Below, piece by piece: positions 10,100 through 20,093 of a stretch of 64,000 bases of DNA. The position numbers were made by a program, and so were the translations under genes. This stretch comes from Zea mays. Taxonomy: Eukaryota > Streptophyta > Magnoliopsida > Poales > Poaceae. Positions within the stretch are counted from its first letter, which is position 1, and each line of letters opens with the position of its first letter. The stretch is from assembly GCF_902167145.1 (NCBI RefSeq), contig NC_050101.1, forward strand, positions 131,408,990 to 131,472,989, in the 5' to 3' direction. The notes below the pieces were generated by a model. The model did not search any database. It was not told the DNA's origin and worked only from the letters and a program-made list of their open reading frames with translations.

Positions 10100-10107
10100 T
10101 ATTTATA
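10100..10107 (-). promoter_or_regulatory. TATA box (TATAAATA) on the minus strand
   Basis: Read on the minus strand, 10107 to 10100 is TATAAATA. It lies 82 bp before the ATG at 10018, giving a plausible 50-60 nt leader. This is the best core-promoter match for an antisense transcript within the element. Confidence 0.5.
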
Positions 10108-10225
10108 GAAGGGAAAGGCAACCGCTCACTTCTAACCACGGTCACTGAACAGTCGTAAGGCATTCAATAAGCACTTCCACCCATCTGAAGACACGTCAGA
10201 CGGCGGACGCCGTTTCATGCAACAC

Positions 10226-11000
10226 TACACCCATTGGGACTCCAGTCAACAGCGCAAAGGATATGATTACACTAGCCGTCCCATCGCATTACTACTCAGA
10301 GGCAACCGGCTAAAACACTCAGCGTACCAAGCCGTCCCTTGCCCACACCCATTGGGGGGGGACGCCCAGGAATTATCAGTATATTTTTCAAACGATCACA
10401 TCCGTGCAGGGCATGCAGTGAATACCTCAAGACAAAAATGAGATATCAGTAAGGATCAGAGGAAAGCCAAATATAACCAGCAAAGTACAAGATATGGCCG
10501 ACAGAAGCGACGTGAAGACTAGACAGAGAACGTCCGTCAAACGTCCAATCAACTGCAGAAGCAAATAAATTGCACTACCTAGCAAGATATGGATGGATTG
10601 CAAACTCGGCTGCTAAAGACAAAATATACGCTGACCTTGGCAGCAAAATATTGATGACATAATGCTGACCTCCAAAGCATAATGCAAAATAGCCTCATGC
10701 CAGTTTCCACAAGCGAAAGGAAGACCTTCGAATGGATTATCCTTAAAAAATCCATTTGAAGGTCGGGGGCTACACCCATTGGGTGCACCTCCGGTGCACC
10801 CCATGGAATATTATTCTAAACCGATATAGCGCCGACTTCTAAGGCGTAGAGCAAGATTGAAAAGACTAATCCTCAACCGAGATGCAGGAGCGCGAATGGA
10901 GATAACCTTTGGAAAAAGACCTTCGAGTAGATTATCTTCTAAAATCTACTCAAAGGTCGGGGGCTACACCCATTGGGTGCACCTCCGGTGCACCCAATGA
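10226..11000. repeat. Dispersed 'ACACCCATTGGG' boxes and GGGTGCACC hairpins
   Basis: The string ACACCCATTGGG occurs near 10228, 10346, 10772 and 10966. At the last two it is followed by GGGTGCACC-TCC-GGTGCACCC, a perfect hairpin. The rest of 10109-10720 shows no coding capacity; it is Grande 3' spacer. Confidence 0.7.
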
Positions 11001-11164
11001 AGTCCGGAGTCTTACAATCCAAAATGCCGACCTCTAAGGCACAAGCACGAAACCAAACTTTGGTCGGACGAGTGATCAGAGCCAGAGAAGACAGCAGGAA
11101 GTCATTTTTTGGACCTTGGATCTTTGAGTTGATTACCTCTAAATCAACCCAAAGATCGGGGGCT
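10723..11164 (+). repeat. Three hairpin + polypurine units; the last is the functional PPT
   Basis: Three units share one design: a 15-16 bp inverted repeat followed at once by GGTCGGGGGCT or GATCGGGGGCT. They lie at 10723-10771, 10918-10965 and 11118-11164. Only the third abuts an LTR (11165), so it is the primer for plus-strand DNA synthesis. The other two look like duplicated PPT modules. Confidence 0.7.
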
Positions 11165-11783
11165 TGTGGGGGATAGATATCCCCTGGGTCCACTAAAGAA
11201 GTAAAAGGCCTCACGAAAGGCCCAAGGGCCCAATAATTCGTAAGGTCATTCTTTCGTGGGCCTAGGGAAAGACAACCAACAAAGAAGACGTGAGACTGAT
11301 TAGTGCAAACCCAGGCGGCCCACAACGTCGAACGAATGAATCACAACAGAGACCCGACTTCCCCGCGCTGAAGCCCCCATGCAACAGAGCCATGCGAGGA
11401 TAAGTCGGCGAAGGTTACGTAGGGATAAACTCAAGAGGTTCACTATCTTTTAGCTACTTGTTATCGTATCACATGTACTGCTCCACGGCCGAGTATATAA
11501 GGCCTAGGGGGCACCCCTTCAGATCGATCGACCCTGTTCTACTTAGCCACCCACAAAAACTCTCTGCGCCCTCTATCCAGAGAATCCTCTTGTAACCACG
11601 CTCATATACTCACCAGGACGTAGGGTGTTACGCACTTCTAAGCGGCCCGAACCTGCAAATCTTGTCCATTGTCCCTCGTGCGATCGGCACGAACCATTTT
11701 GCTACAGTCGTTGACACCGTCCTACTCCTAAAAACACCTTGAGGGGCAACCCCGCATGTGCGGTCGGACCCAAAACACCGACA
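11165..11783 (+). repeat. 3' LTR of the Grande-like element (619 bp)
   Basis: It begins TGTGGGGG directly after the polypurine tract and ends CACCGACA, giving TG...CA ends. It contains a TATA box at 11494-11500 and GC-rich downstream sequence. The length fits Grande LTRs. No second copy is in the window, so the ends rest on the PPT junction and terminal dinucleotides. Confidence 0.85.
11494..11500 (+). promoter_or_regulatory. LTR TATA box
   Basis: TATATAA sits inside the LTR, followed about 30 bp later by the likely start of the R region. In this 3' LTR it could drive outward transcription toward 11784 and beyond. Confidence 0.55.
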
Positions 11784-12600
11784 GAAACATCTGAGATTAT
11801 AATCTAGAACACAAACTGCTTATTCAAAAATGAAATGTATCCGCATAAAATACAACAATTAATAATTCCAATCAACGAATAATACTAGTTGCAACACTTG
11901 GGGAAAAAATGGGGTTTACCTGTCTATTACCGAAAATAACAAAACAAATCCAAAAAATGGGGACAGAGAAATGGGAGAGAGAGCGGATGCGCTTACACGG
12001 CGGGCGCGGGCGCAAACTACTCCGGCGCGGGCTACGTCGACGTTCGCGGTCTACGTCTCAGGCGAGCAAACAATTCTGACGGGAGCGGAGGATCCGTTCG
12101 CGGAGAAGTGTGGAGGGGGCCAGAGCTGGGAACGAGCGGGAGCGTGCGGGATGGACGAAGACGGGAACAGGAGCGAGCGCACAACGGCTACGGCGAGGGC
12201 TAGGTCGCCGGGGAAGAGAATGGATTGAGTCGTACGCGGAGGGCCAGGAAAGTGGAAAAGGCGCAGTCGGGCGCGGGGAAGTGAAAAGGCACAATATCGG
12301 TTCCGCTGCGTCGGTTCGGCTGTGTGGATCGGTTGGGTCGGACCATGTGCACCTGGGCGCGTAGGTTGCGCCTGGGTGCATTCTCTATATTGAATGCACC
12401 CAGGTGTAATATATAATAACAGTATATATATATATTAAATTTATTTCATTTGACTGAATTTTTTTTGTGTAATTCAAATTTGAACTACAAGTCATTCGAA
12501 TAATGAAAAACAATCAATACAAAATGGTATCATGCTATAGAGCATAAGTTGAGGCCTTATCTTGGAACACACCAGAAATTCTGAACATCCTATTCACGAA
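11784..12600. other. Unassigned DNA with GC-rich island; possible minus-strand first exon
   Basis: This stretch lies between the Grande LTR and a Sirevirus remnant. 11784-11960 is AT-rich. 11975-12365 is GC-rich with many CpGs, unlike its flanks. Read on the minus strand, the island runs into a pyrimidine-rich leader and a splice-donor-like CAG|GTAAAC at 11920/11919. That is the look of a 5' UTR exon followed by an intron interrupted by Grande. Short ORFs occur on both strands, but none has recognisable motifs. AT-rich (TA)n DNA at 12407-12440 could supply a TATA box for such a gene. Confidence 0.3.
12347..12406. repeat. Nested inverted repeats of a CCTGGGTGCATTC motif
   Basis: CCTGGGTGCATTC (12371-12383) and its exact complement (12392-12404) form a hairpin with an 8-nt loop. 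A third related copy (GCACCTGGGCGC) lies at 12349-12360. This could be the end of an unrecognised DNA element or a terminator-like hairpin. Confidence 0.6.
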
Positions 12601-12604
12601 ACAT

Positions 12605-12880
12605 GACCGAGGCAGATAAAAAGAAGCCAACAAGCAAGATCTTCAACACCTACACCAACAAGGTGGACAAGAAGGCCGCTACACTGTACCTAATCAAGAA
12701 GAAAAATGGAAAATTGATAGCGATCAAGGCCAACAAGCAAGCTAACAACAAAGGAAAAGAGGCCAAACGAATCTAGGTGCCGAAGGAAATCATTTCTAAC
12801 ACGAAGAGGAAACTGAGAAGTTTGCCGGACTTCGGGGAATTTGGACACTCGGCAAAATCAGGATGTATATCATGGGATAC
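12605..12880 (+). pseudogene. Sirevirus gag-region fragment
   Basis: Hand translation gives Lys/Asn-rich protein ending K-E-A-K-R-I, then a stop, then V-P-K-E-I-I-S-N. The I-W-V-P-K motif after a Lys-rich stretch is characteristic of Sirevirus gag-pol, so the TAG at the Trp position is most simply a G-to-A change. The frame runs on to about 12950 without recognisable protease, integrase or RT. Confidence 0.45.
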
Positions 12881-14255
12881 ATCATATCAGATCAAGTCTA
12901 TTGCCAAGTGGGTTAGTAAACATTATGGACCCAGATTCCCCACCTATGACTAAGGTAACTAGATTTATTGCAACTTATTTGTTTTTAGATATGTATATCT
13001 ATTTTCTTGTATCTAGTTTACCATTCATGCCTAGTAGTTGCTTTCAATTGTTATGTTTTTCAATTGATATTATCATGCCTTTATATTTCCAATTGGTATT
13101 TAATGTCAATTGATATTGCATGTATACTACATATATCGTATGGTAGGAATGCTCGGTTTCAATTTCATAATCTTGAGCAAACCTACATGGTTTAAAACTC
13201 TTATATAAACAATACTTGCTTGTATCTTTTATTTGATATCTTTCAATTAGTATCATTTTTATCTATATGTGCCAAAGTTAGGATTATGGATAACTTGCCC
13301 CTCTTGATCTCGAAAGTCAAGTGCATGTCTCCTACAATTCAAAACTTGTATGCACACTTTTAGGGGAGGTTACTCTATAATCTGATTCTTTGAGGCTAAC
13401 ATTCTTCTCAAGACTATTATGTGTGTGGTAGTCTCATTGAAGGAAAAATGGAGTCCCTAGAGAAAGACAATAAGCTTCCACTGTAATTCTACAAGTGGTT
13501 TCATTCAACGATTGGTATCATTTACATGTCTTCTCCAATTATTGAATAAACTATGCCATATGTCACATCATGTACCCCCTCCCATGTTGCCTCATATGCA
13601 TATGCTTTTAAATTCCTCATTTGATATCTCTAGAATATCCTTTACCATTTAATTATGCATAGATTAAGGGGGAGTTAGTCTCTATTCAATCATACCTTGT
13701 TTCCTCTTGTATGAAAATCTTATACTTTTCCCTTGTAAGAGAGTTTTCTAACAAGGGAAGTATGTCTTTTCCTCAAAGGGGTAGAAGCTTTTCCAAATAG
13801 GGGAACTTTCTTTAAGGGGGATAAATCTTTTGAAGAGGGCAAGCCCTCATTAGCATCCTATATGCGTTAACATGACTTCCTTTTCGGTGTTTGATTCCAA
13901 AGGGGGAGAAATTTATGGACCAAAGCAAACCAAAGTATATCAAATACCAAAACCATCATTTTAAAATTTTGTGATCTTTCAAGTGGTTATTTATGTTGGT
14001 TTCGGTCCACAAATAGTAAGTATGTGGATTGTGGACTTAGGGAGAAGCCTAAGTCCATAATCACACATTTTGGGGACTAGTTGAATATGCAAGAATGTGC
14101 TTAAATTTTAAATGGCCTCATATCTATCAATTTGGTATCTCATACATCTTGCCTATGCACATGCATCCATTGCAACTAGAGTGCATAGTACCTTTTGTTA
14201 ACTATTATTTGCTTGCTTTAGTTGTGTTGCCATCAATCACTAAAATGGGGGAGAA

Positions 14256-15669
14256 TGTAAGGAAAATGGACCCTGGCCCATTTGACTAAGTAATTTTGGT
14301 GTTATATGATTAACACAACTCGTGAACTAATGTTTTGCAAGTGTTTGTGTTTTATAGTTCACGAGATGCAAAGTGGACTAGACTGAGGATGTAACCCCTC
14401 AAAAGAAGACTTAAATGACTCATAGAAGACTTATAAATACTCAGCACAAGTCCAAGACACAAGACCAAAAGAGCCCCAGAAAAGAAGATAGAAGATTGAA
14501 GAATTGGGAAGTTGGATGTAGCACAGGACCGGTCTAGTGGTGCACTGGACCGGAAGCAGGGAGCATTTCCTTCGGCTTTCTGCGGCTGGAGCACCGGACC
14601 GACAACCAACGTCGGCAACGTCTAGTCCAATGGTAACCTAGACATTAGACCCCCAGTTCGTTGCACCTAACCCCTACTGCAGTAGAGGGCCTGTCATGTC
14701 TGCCAATGGCTAGCTAACATGGAGGCTCCGAAAAAGCTGGTCTGGAGTGCACCGGACCGGTCCGGTGCAACATAGACAAAGTATCTCATTTTTCCTCCAA
14801 GGGCTCTATTTGGGGTGGGCTCTAATATACCCCCTTGGCTGGCCATTTGCATGTGTGGAGAATTGGGCAACCTTGCTATTGATGTAATACACATATCCAC
14901 TTCTCCATACACCCAAGTACTCAATAGAATCACTCAGTGATTAGCGTGGGTACTTTGCGAAGTGCTTAGATTAGTTAGACCTCTTCAACGCTTGCTCTAA
15001 GCTTGTTCCTAAGTTGTTGAGTGAGGTAAGAAAAACCAACAAACCCCCTTGGCTCTTGCGTGAGCCGTTGTAATATTGTACCGAGTGGGGCAAGAGTCTT
15101 GCGAGAACACACTAACCATGTTTTGTGGTGTGGCCGCCATAGTGTACCCGAGGGAACGAGGCCCACGAAGTTTTGGCCAGAAGCTCGATAGTGAAGATGG
15201 TGGGGAACGTCTAAGAGGAGGCCAGAAGCTGAGCACCACTTGCGTGTGGATAAGGCTCGTGGCTCTCTATGGAGTTACTTGACTAGGTGCTTGGCCTCGC
15301 ATGGGCTTCCTTTTGCATAGGTACACCAACAAGGATTAGTCAGAACCTTGTGTGGTTCTGGATACCTCGGTAAAAATACCGACGCATCCACGGGAGTTTG
15401 CATCTCTACCTTTGTCTTTAGCTTTCGCATTTACATTCCCTGATTAAGTTGCAATCTTTACTATTCTTAGTTTAGAATATATAGGATTGGAACTTAGGTT
15501 GCATAACTCCTTTTGCGATAGAGAAAGCAATAATTAGACAAAACCTAGTTTACACATTATTGCTTAGTTATTTGCATAGGTTTTGTTTAGGAGAATTATT
15601 TGTGGCCTAGATTAGCGAGAAATTTAGAATTCCTAATTCACTCCATCTTAGGTGTTTGTGTGCCTTTCA
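14256..15669 (+). repeat. LTR of the Sirevirus remnant (~1.4 kb)
   Basis: It starts TGTAAGG directly after a GGGGGAGAA purine block. It ends ...GCCTTTCA after an A-T-T-C-A-C-T-C-C-A-T-C-T-T-A-G-G stretch that matches the usual Sirevirus LTR tail. The right border is by analogy only. A TATA-like TAATATA lies near 14823 and a TATAAATA at 14432-14439. Confidence 0.65.
14748..14769. repeat. Perfect 22-bp palindrome in the Sirevirus LTR
   Basis: The 22 bases are exactly self-complementary, built from CACCGGACC and its complement. CCGGAC-based palindromes in the LTR are a Sirevirus hallmark and also occur many times in the LTRs at 16194 and 20094. Confidence 0.9.
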
Positions 15670-16188
15670 TTAGTAACCCATGAGTCAGGGGTATGCCATC
15701 CCTACCCTCTTAGCGTCTCTTGCGGTAGTGAGTGATGGCAAGACGCGCACCCTAGCACGCAGGTCTACCCAAGGCTCATGACTAGGTAGTGTGCTAAAGG
15801 TGGGAGATGTTAGCCCCCCATGGGCACCCTCGACCTAGTGGTCGGGGCACGGGATGTCGGATGAGAGTGGCATGTTTCCTTGGGGGTATCCTGTGTCGTA
15901 GCAATGAAGTTGGTGATGTCAGATCACCACAGCTACTTAGCCTTTAAGCCTACACTTGGGCCTAGGGAGTTTTGGAGCAGGGCTTGCATAGCCGCAAGAA
16001 GGCTCTGCTACTGGGGCTCCCCAAAGTCGTGGCAACAGTGGATGTCACATACTTAGCAGGAGGAACCCTCCCTTTCTACTGTAGAGGTAGCCTATTGCCT
16101 AGCCTTTTGTCCTTGCTTTGGACCACATGAACCTAGGTGTTTTTGATACATTGTGCCAAGTAGAGATGGCAACAAGGACCTGATCTCG
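15670..16188. other. Unassigned sequence split by the Opie-like element (left half)
   Basis: This is non-coding, moderately GC-rich DNA between the Sirevirus LTR and the TSD of the next element. It joins 21279 onward once the Opie-like insertion is removed. I recognise no gene, terminal repeat or tRNA here. Confidence 0.4.
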
Positions 16189-16193
16189 ATTCC

Positions 16194-17345
16194 TGAAAGG
16201 GAAATAGGCTTACACCTTTTCCTATATGAATTTTGGTGGTTGAATTGCCCAACACAAATTAATTGGACTAACTAGTTTGCTCTAGATTATAAGTTTTACA
16301 GGTGCCAAAGGTTCACAACAAACCAATAAAAAGACCAAGAAAGGGTTCAAACAAAGAGAGCAAAAGACAACCCAAAGGCAGCCCTGGTCTGGCGCACTGG
16401 ACTGTCCGGTGTGCCACCGGACAGTGTCCGGTGCACCAGAGAACCCAACTCCAAACTTGCCACCTTCGAGAATTCTGGGAGCCACTCCGCTATAATTCAC
16501 CGGACTGTCCGGTGTAGCACCGGACTGTCCAGTGTGCCAGCGGAGTAACGCCTACACGGCACCAACGGTCGTATGCAACGGAACAGTAAAAGTGAACAGT
16601 GTGCGCCTGCGCGCACAGAAGTCAGAGCAGCGCTAGAAGGCACACCGAACAGTGAATAGTGACTGTCCGGTGCACCACCGGACTGTCCGGTGCACCACCG
16701 GACTGTCCGGTGCCCCACATGTCAGAAGCTCCAACGGTCAGAACCCAACGGCCTGGTGACGTGGCTGGCGCACCGGACAGTGTCCGGTGCGCCATACGAC
16801 AGAAGCCTTCACCAACGGTCAACTTGGTGGTTGGGGTTATAAATACCCCCCCAACCACCACACTTCAATGCATCCAAGTTTTCAGCCATCAAACCACATA
16901 CAAGAGCTCTAGACTTCATTCAAAGACACAATCAAAGAGATCAAATCCTCTCCCAAGTCCGAAATCACTCCAAACAAAATAGTGACTAGAGAGAGACATT
17001 TGTGTTCATTTGAGCTCTTGCGCTTGGATTGCTTTTCTTCTTCCTTCTTTCTTGTGTTCAACTCACTTGTAATCAAAACAAGAGACACCAAGTTGTGGTG
17101 GTCCTTGTAGTGGACTTAGTGTCCCATTTGATTGAAGAGAAAGGCTCACTCGGTCTAGGTGACCGTTTGAGAGAGGGAAAGGGTTGAAAGAGACCCGGTC
17201 TTTGTGACCACCTCAACGGGGAGTAGGTTTGCAAGAACTGAACCTCGGTAAAACAAATCACCGTGTCATCCACTCTTATTCGTTTGTGATTTGTTTTTGC
17301 CCTCTCTTTCGGACTTGATTATATTTCTAACGCTAACCCCGGCTT
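16194..17345 (+). repeat. 5' LTR, 3' end truncated
   Basis: It is collinear with the 3' LTR up to CCCCGGCTT and then breaks off, lacking the last ~69 bp seen at 21205-21273. It has a TATAAATA box near 16838 and numerous CACCGGACTGTCCGGTG-type palindromes. Relative to the 3' LTR it carries two extra ~20-bp palindromic units. Confidence 0.9.
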
Positions 17346-17377
17346 CCTCCACATACACAAGATCACCGTGTCATCCA
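17346..17377 (+). other. Deletion junction with templated filler DNA
   Basis: Between the truncated LTR and pol lie 20 bases identical to 17435-17454 and, overlapping them, 16 bases identical to 17257-17272. The junction is a patchwork copied from both sides, as expected from error-prone end joining with template switching. Confidence 0.75.
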
Positions 17378-19282
17378 TGCGTCACCCTAAGAAACATGTC
17401 CATTGGGGATGTGTGTCCTAAGGAATCCGAAGAGCCTCCACATACACAAGATCAACCATCTTCCTCCATGCAAGCATCTCCACCAACTCAAGATGAGGAT
17501 CAAGCTCAAGATGATGAAAATGAAGATCAAGAGGAGCCACCTCAAGAGGAGGACAATGATCAAGGGGGAGATGCTAATGATCAAGACAAGGAAGATGATG
17601 ACGGTCCAAGACCGCCACACCCAAGAGTCCACCAAGCAATCCAACGAGATCACCCCGTGAACTCCATCCTCGGCGATATTCATAAGGGGGTAACTACTCG
17701 ATCTCATGTTGCTCATTTTTGTGAACATTACGCCTTTGTGTCTTCTATTGAGCCATACAGGGTAGAAGATGCATTAAGGGATTCGGATTAGGTGTTGGCA
17801 ATGCAAGAGGAGCTCAACAACTTCACAAGGAATGAGGTATGGCATTTAGTTCCACGTCCTAATCAAAATGTTGTAGGAACCATGTGGGTCTTCCACAACA
17901 AGTAAGATGAGCATGGTGTGGTGAGAAGGAACAAAGCTCGACTTGTGGCCAAGGGATATTCACAAGTCGAAGGCTTGGATTTCGGTAAAACCTATACACC
18001 CGTAGCTAGGCTTGAGTCAATTCGCATTTTACTTGCCTATGCTACTTACCATGGCTTTAAGCTTTATCAAATGGACGTGAAAAGTGCCTTCCTCAATGGA
18101 CCAATCAAGGAGGAGGTCTATGTTGAGCAACCTCTCAGCTTTGAAGATAGTGAGTACCCTAACCATGTTTATAAACTCTCTAAGGTGCTTTATGGGCTCA
18201 AGCAAGCCCCAAGAGCATGGTATGAATGCCTAAGAGATTTTCTTATCGCTAATGGCTTCAAAGTCGGAAAAGTCGATCCTACTCTATTCACTAAAACTAT
18301 TGCAAAAGATTTATTTGTATGCCAAATTTATGTTGATGATATCATATTTAGGTCTACTAACAAATCTACTTGTGAAGAATTTAGTAGGATCATGAGTCAA
18401 AAATTCGAGATGTCTATGATGGGGGATTTGAAGTATTTCTTAGGATTTCAAGTAAAGCAACTCCAAGAAGGCACCTTCATTAGCCAAACGAAGTACATTC
18501 AAGACATACTCACCAAGTTTGGGATGAAGGATGTCAAGCCCATCAAGACACCCATGGGAACCAATGAGCATCTCGACCTCGACACGAGAGGTAAATCCAT
18601 AGATCAAAAGGTATATCGGTCGATGATAGGTTCTTTACTCTATTTATGTGCATCTCGACCGGATATTATGCTTCCCGTATGCATGTGTGCAAGATTCCAA
18701 GCCGATCCTAAGGAAGTTCACCTTAGGGCCGTGAAATGAATCTTGAGATATTTAGTTTATACTCCTAAGTTTGGCCTTTGGTACCCCAGGGGATCCACTT
18801 TTGATTTAATTGGATATTCGGTTGCTGATTGGGCAGGGTGTAAGATTGATAGAAAGAGCACATCAGGGACTTGCCAGTTCTTGGGAAGATCTCTGGTGTC
18901 TTGGGCTTCTAAGAAACAAAATTTTGTAGCTCTTTCTACCGTCGAAGCCGAGTACATTGCCGCAGGCCATTGTTGCGTGCAATTGCTTTGGATGAGGCAA
19001 ACCCTTAGGGACTATGGTTACAAATTAACCAAAGTTCCTCTCCTATGTGATAATGAGAGTGCAATCCGCATGGCGGATAATCCCGTTGAGCACAACCGCA
19101 CTAAACACATAGCCATTCGGTATCACTTTTTAAGGGATCACCAACAACGGGGAGATATCGAGATTGCTTATATTAACACCAAAGAACAATTAGCCGATAT
19201 CTTTACCAAGCCTCTAGATGAGAAAACATTTACCAAACTTAGGCATGAGCTAAATATTCTTGATTCTAGGAATTTTGATTGA
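17378..19282 (+). pseudogene. Copia pol remnant: linker, reverse transcriptase, RNase H
   Basis: One reading frame runs the whole length with three in-frame stops (TAG 17789-17791, TAA 17903-17905, TGA 18737-18739) and no frameshift. After an acidic Asp/Glu/Gln-rich linker come Copia RT motifs (K-A-R-L-V-A-K-G, D-V-K-S-A-F-L-N-G, L-Y-G-L-K-Q-A-P-R-A-W, Y-V-D-D near 18340). RNase H follows, with A-D-W-A-G, E-A-E-Y, C-D-N-E-S-A and L-A-D-I-F-T-K-P-L. Integrase and everything upstream are deleted. The substitution type at each stop is consistent with C-to-T or G-to-A transition, the signature of methylcytosine decay. Confidence 0.9.
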
Positions 19283-20093
19283 TATTTTGCACACATAGCT
19301 CATTTATATACTTTTGATCATATCTCTTTCATGTGATATGACTAATGTGTTTTCAAGTGAATATTATGCTAAGTCATAGATTGAAAGGGAAATGGAGTCC
19401 TCGGCAAAGACAAAAGGCTTCCACTCCACTCCATCGAATTATTCATCCTTCGCCATCGCTCCACAACGCTCTCCAATTTGGTATAATATTCACTCCTATA
19501 TTATTTACCAAAGGGGGAGAAAGTTTGAAAAAGGGCTTATATTTCACTCATAAGTATCCGTTTTTGGCGATTCATGCCAAAGGGGGAGAAGGTATTAGCC
19601 CAAAAGCAAAAGGACCGCACCACCACCAATTTCAAAAATGTAGTCTTTCAAATTTGGGTTAAGAAAAGATTTTTCAATTGGTATCTTATTGTTGATATAA
19701 TTTCAAATTGGTATACCCTCTTCAAAATTAATATCTAAAACCCTCTTGAACTCTAAGAGGAGGATTTCATTAAGGGGGAGTTTTGTTTAGTCAAAGGAAA
19801 AGCATTTGAAACAAGGGGAGAAAATTTCAAATCTTGAAAAGGCTTCTCAAAATCTTATTCATATACCTTTGACTATTTGCAAAAGAATTTCCAAAACATT
19901 GCAAAACAAAACAAGTGGTGCAAGCGTGGTCCAAAATTTTAAAAGAAGAAAGCCATCCATGCATATCTAGTAGAAATAATTATTGGTTTCATTCCAAGCA
20001 ACATTTGCACTTACCTTATGCAAACTAGTTCAATTCTGCACTTTTATATTTGCTTTGGTTTGTGTTGGCATCAATCACCAAAAAGGGGGAGAT
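19283..20093 (+). repeat. Sirevirus 3' non-coding region with repeated polypurine motifs
   Basis: No ORF of note. The motif AAAGGGGGAGA or AAGGGGGAG recurs near 19508, 19577, 19770 and 20083, with a GGGGAG variant at 19814. The last copy abuts the LTR and is the working PPT. Multiple PPT copies are a known Sirevirus feature. Confidence 0.85.

Larger units (their letters stand above)
1..11783 (+). mobile_element. Grande-like Ty3/gypsy (Tat lineage) LTR retrotransposon, 3' part
   Basis: This is the right-hand part of a very large Ty3/gypsy element whose 5' LTR and most of gag lie left of the window. In order it has protease, reverse transcriptase, two RNase H modules and integrase on the plus strand. 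A roughly 7-kb 3' region follows, with tandem arrays and two minus-strand genes, then a polypurine tract and one 619-bp LTR. Pol followed by antisense genes and a long 3' spacer is the known layout of maize Grande elements, and two RNase H modules are known from the Tat lineage. The 5 bases after the LTR (gaaac, 11784-11788) would be the target-site duplication, but the partner is outside the window. Confidence 0.85.
12605..15669 (+). mobile_element. Sirevirus (Copia) remnant: gag scrap, 3' non-coding region and LTR
   Basis: The element has lost almost all coding sequence. It keeps a short gag-like piece, the long Sirevirus 3' non-coding region with repeated GGGGGAG purine blocks (near 13663, 13816, 13902 and 14245), and one 1.4-kb LTR that begins right after the last block. 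No 5' LTR is present in the window. Confidence 0.7.

Noticed and set aside
12058..12381. 107-residue minus-strand ORF in the GC island
   Set aside because: It is Pro/Arg/Ser-rich with no motif and crosses the hairpin repeat; the island is better described as a possible untranslated exon.
16302..16861. ORFs in both strands of the Sirevirus LTRs
   Set aside because: They arise from palindromic CCGGAC repeats; the same shadows recur in the 3' LTR at 20377-20840.
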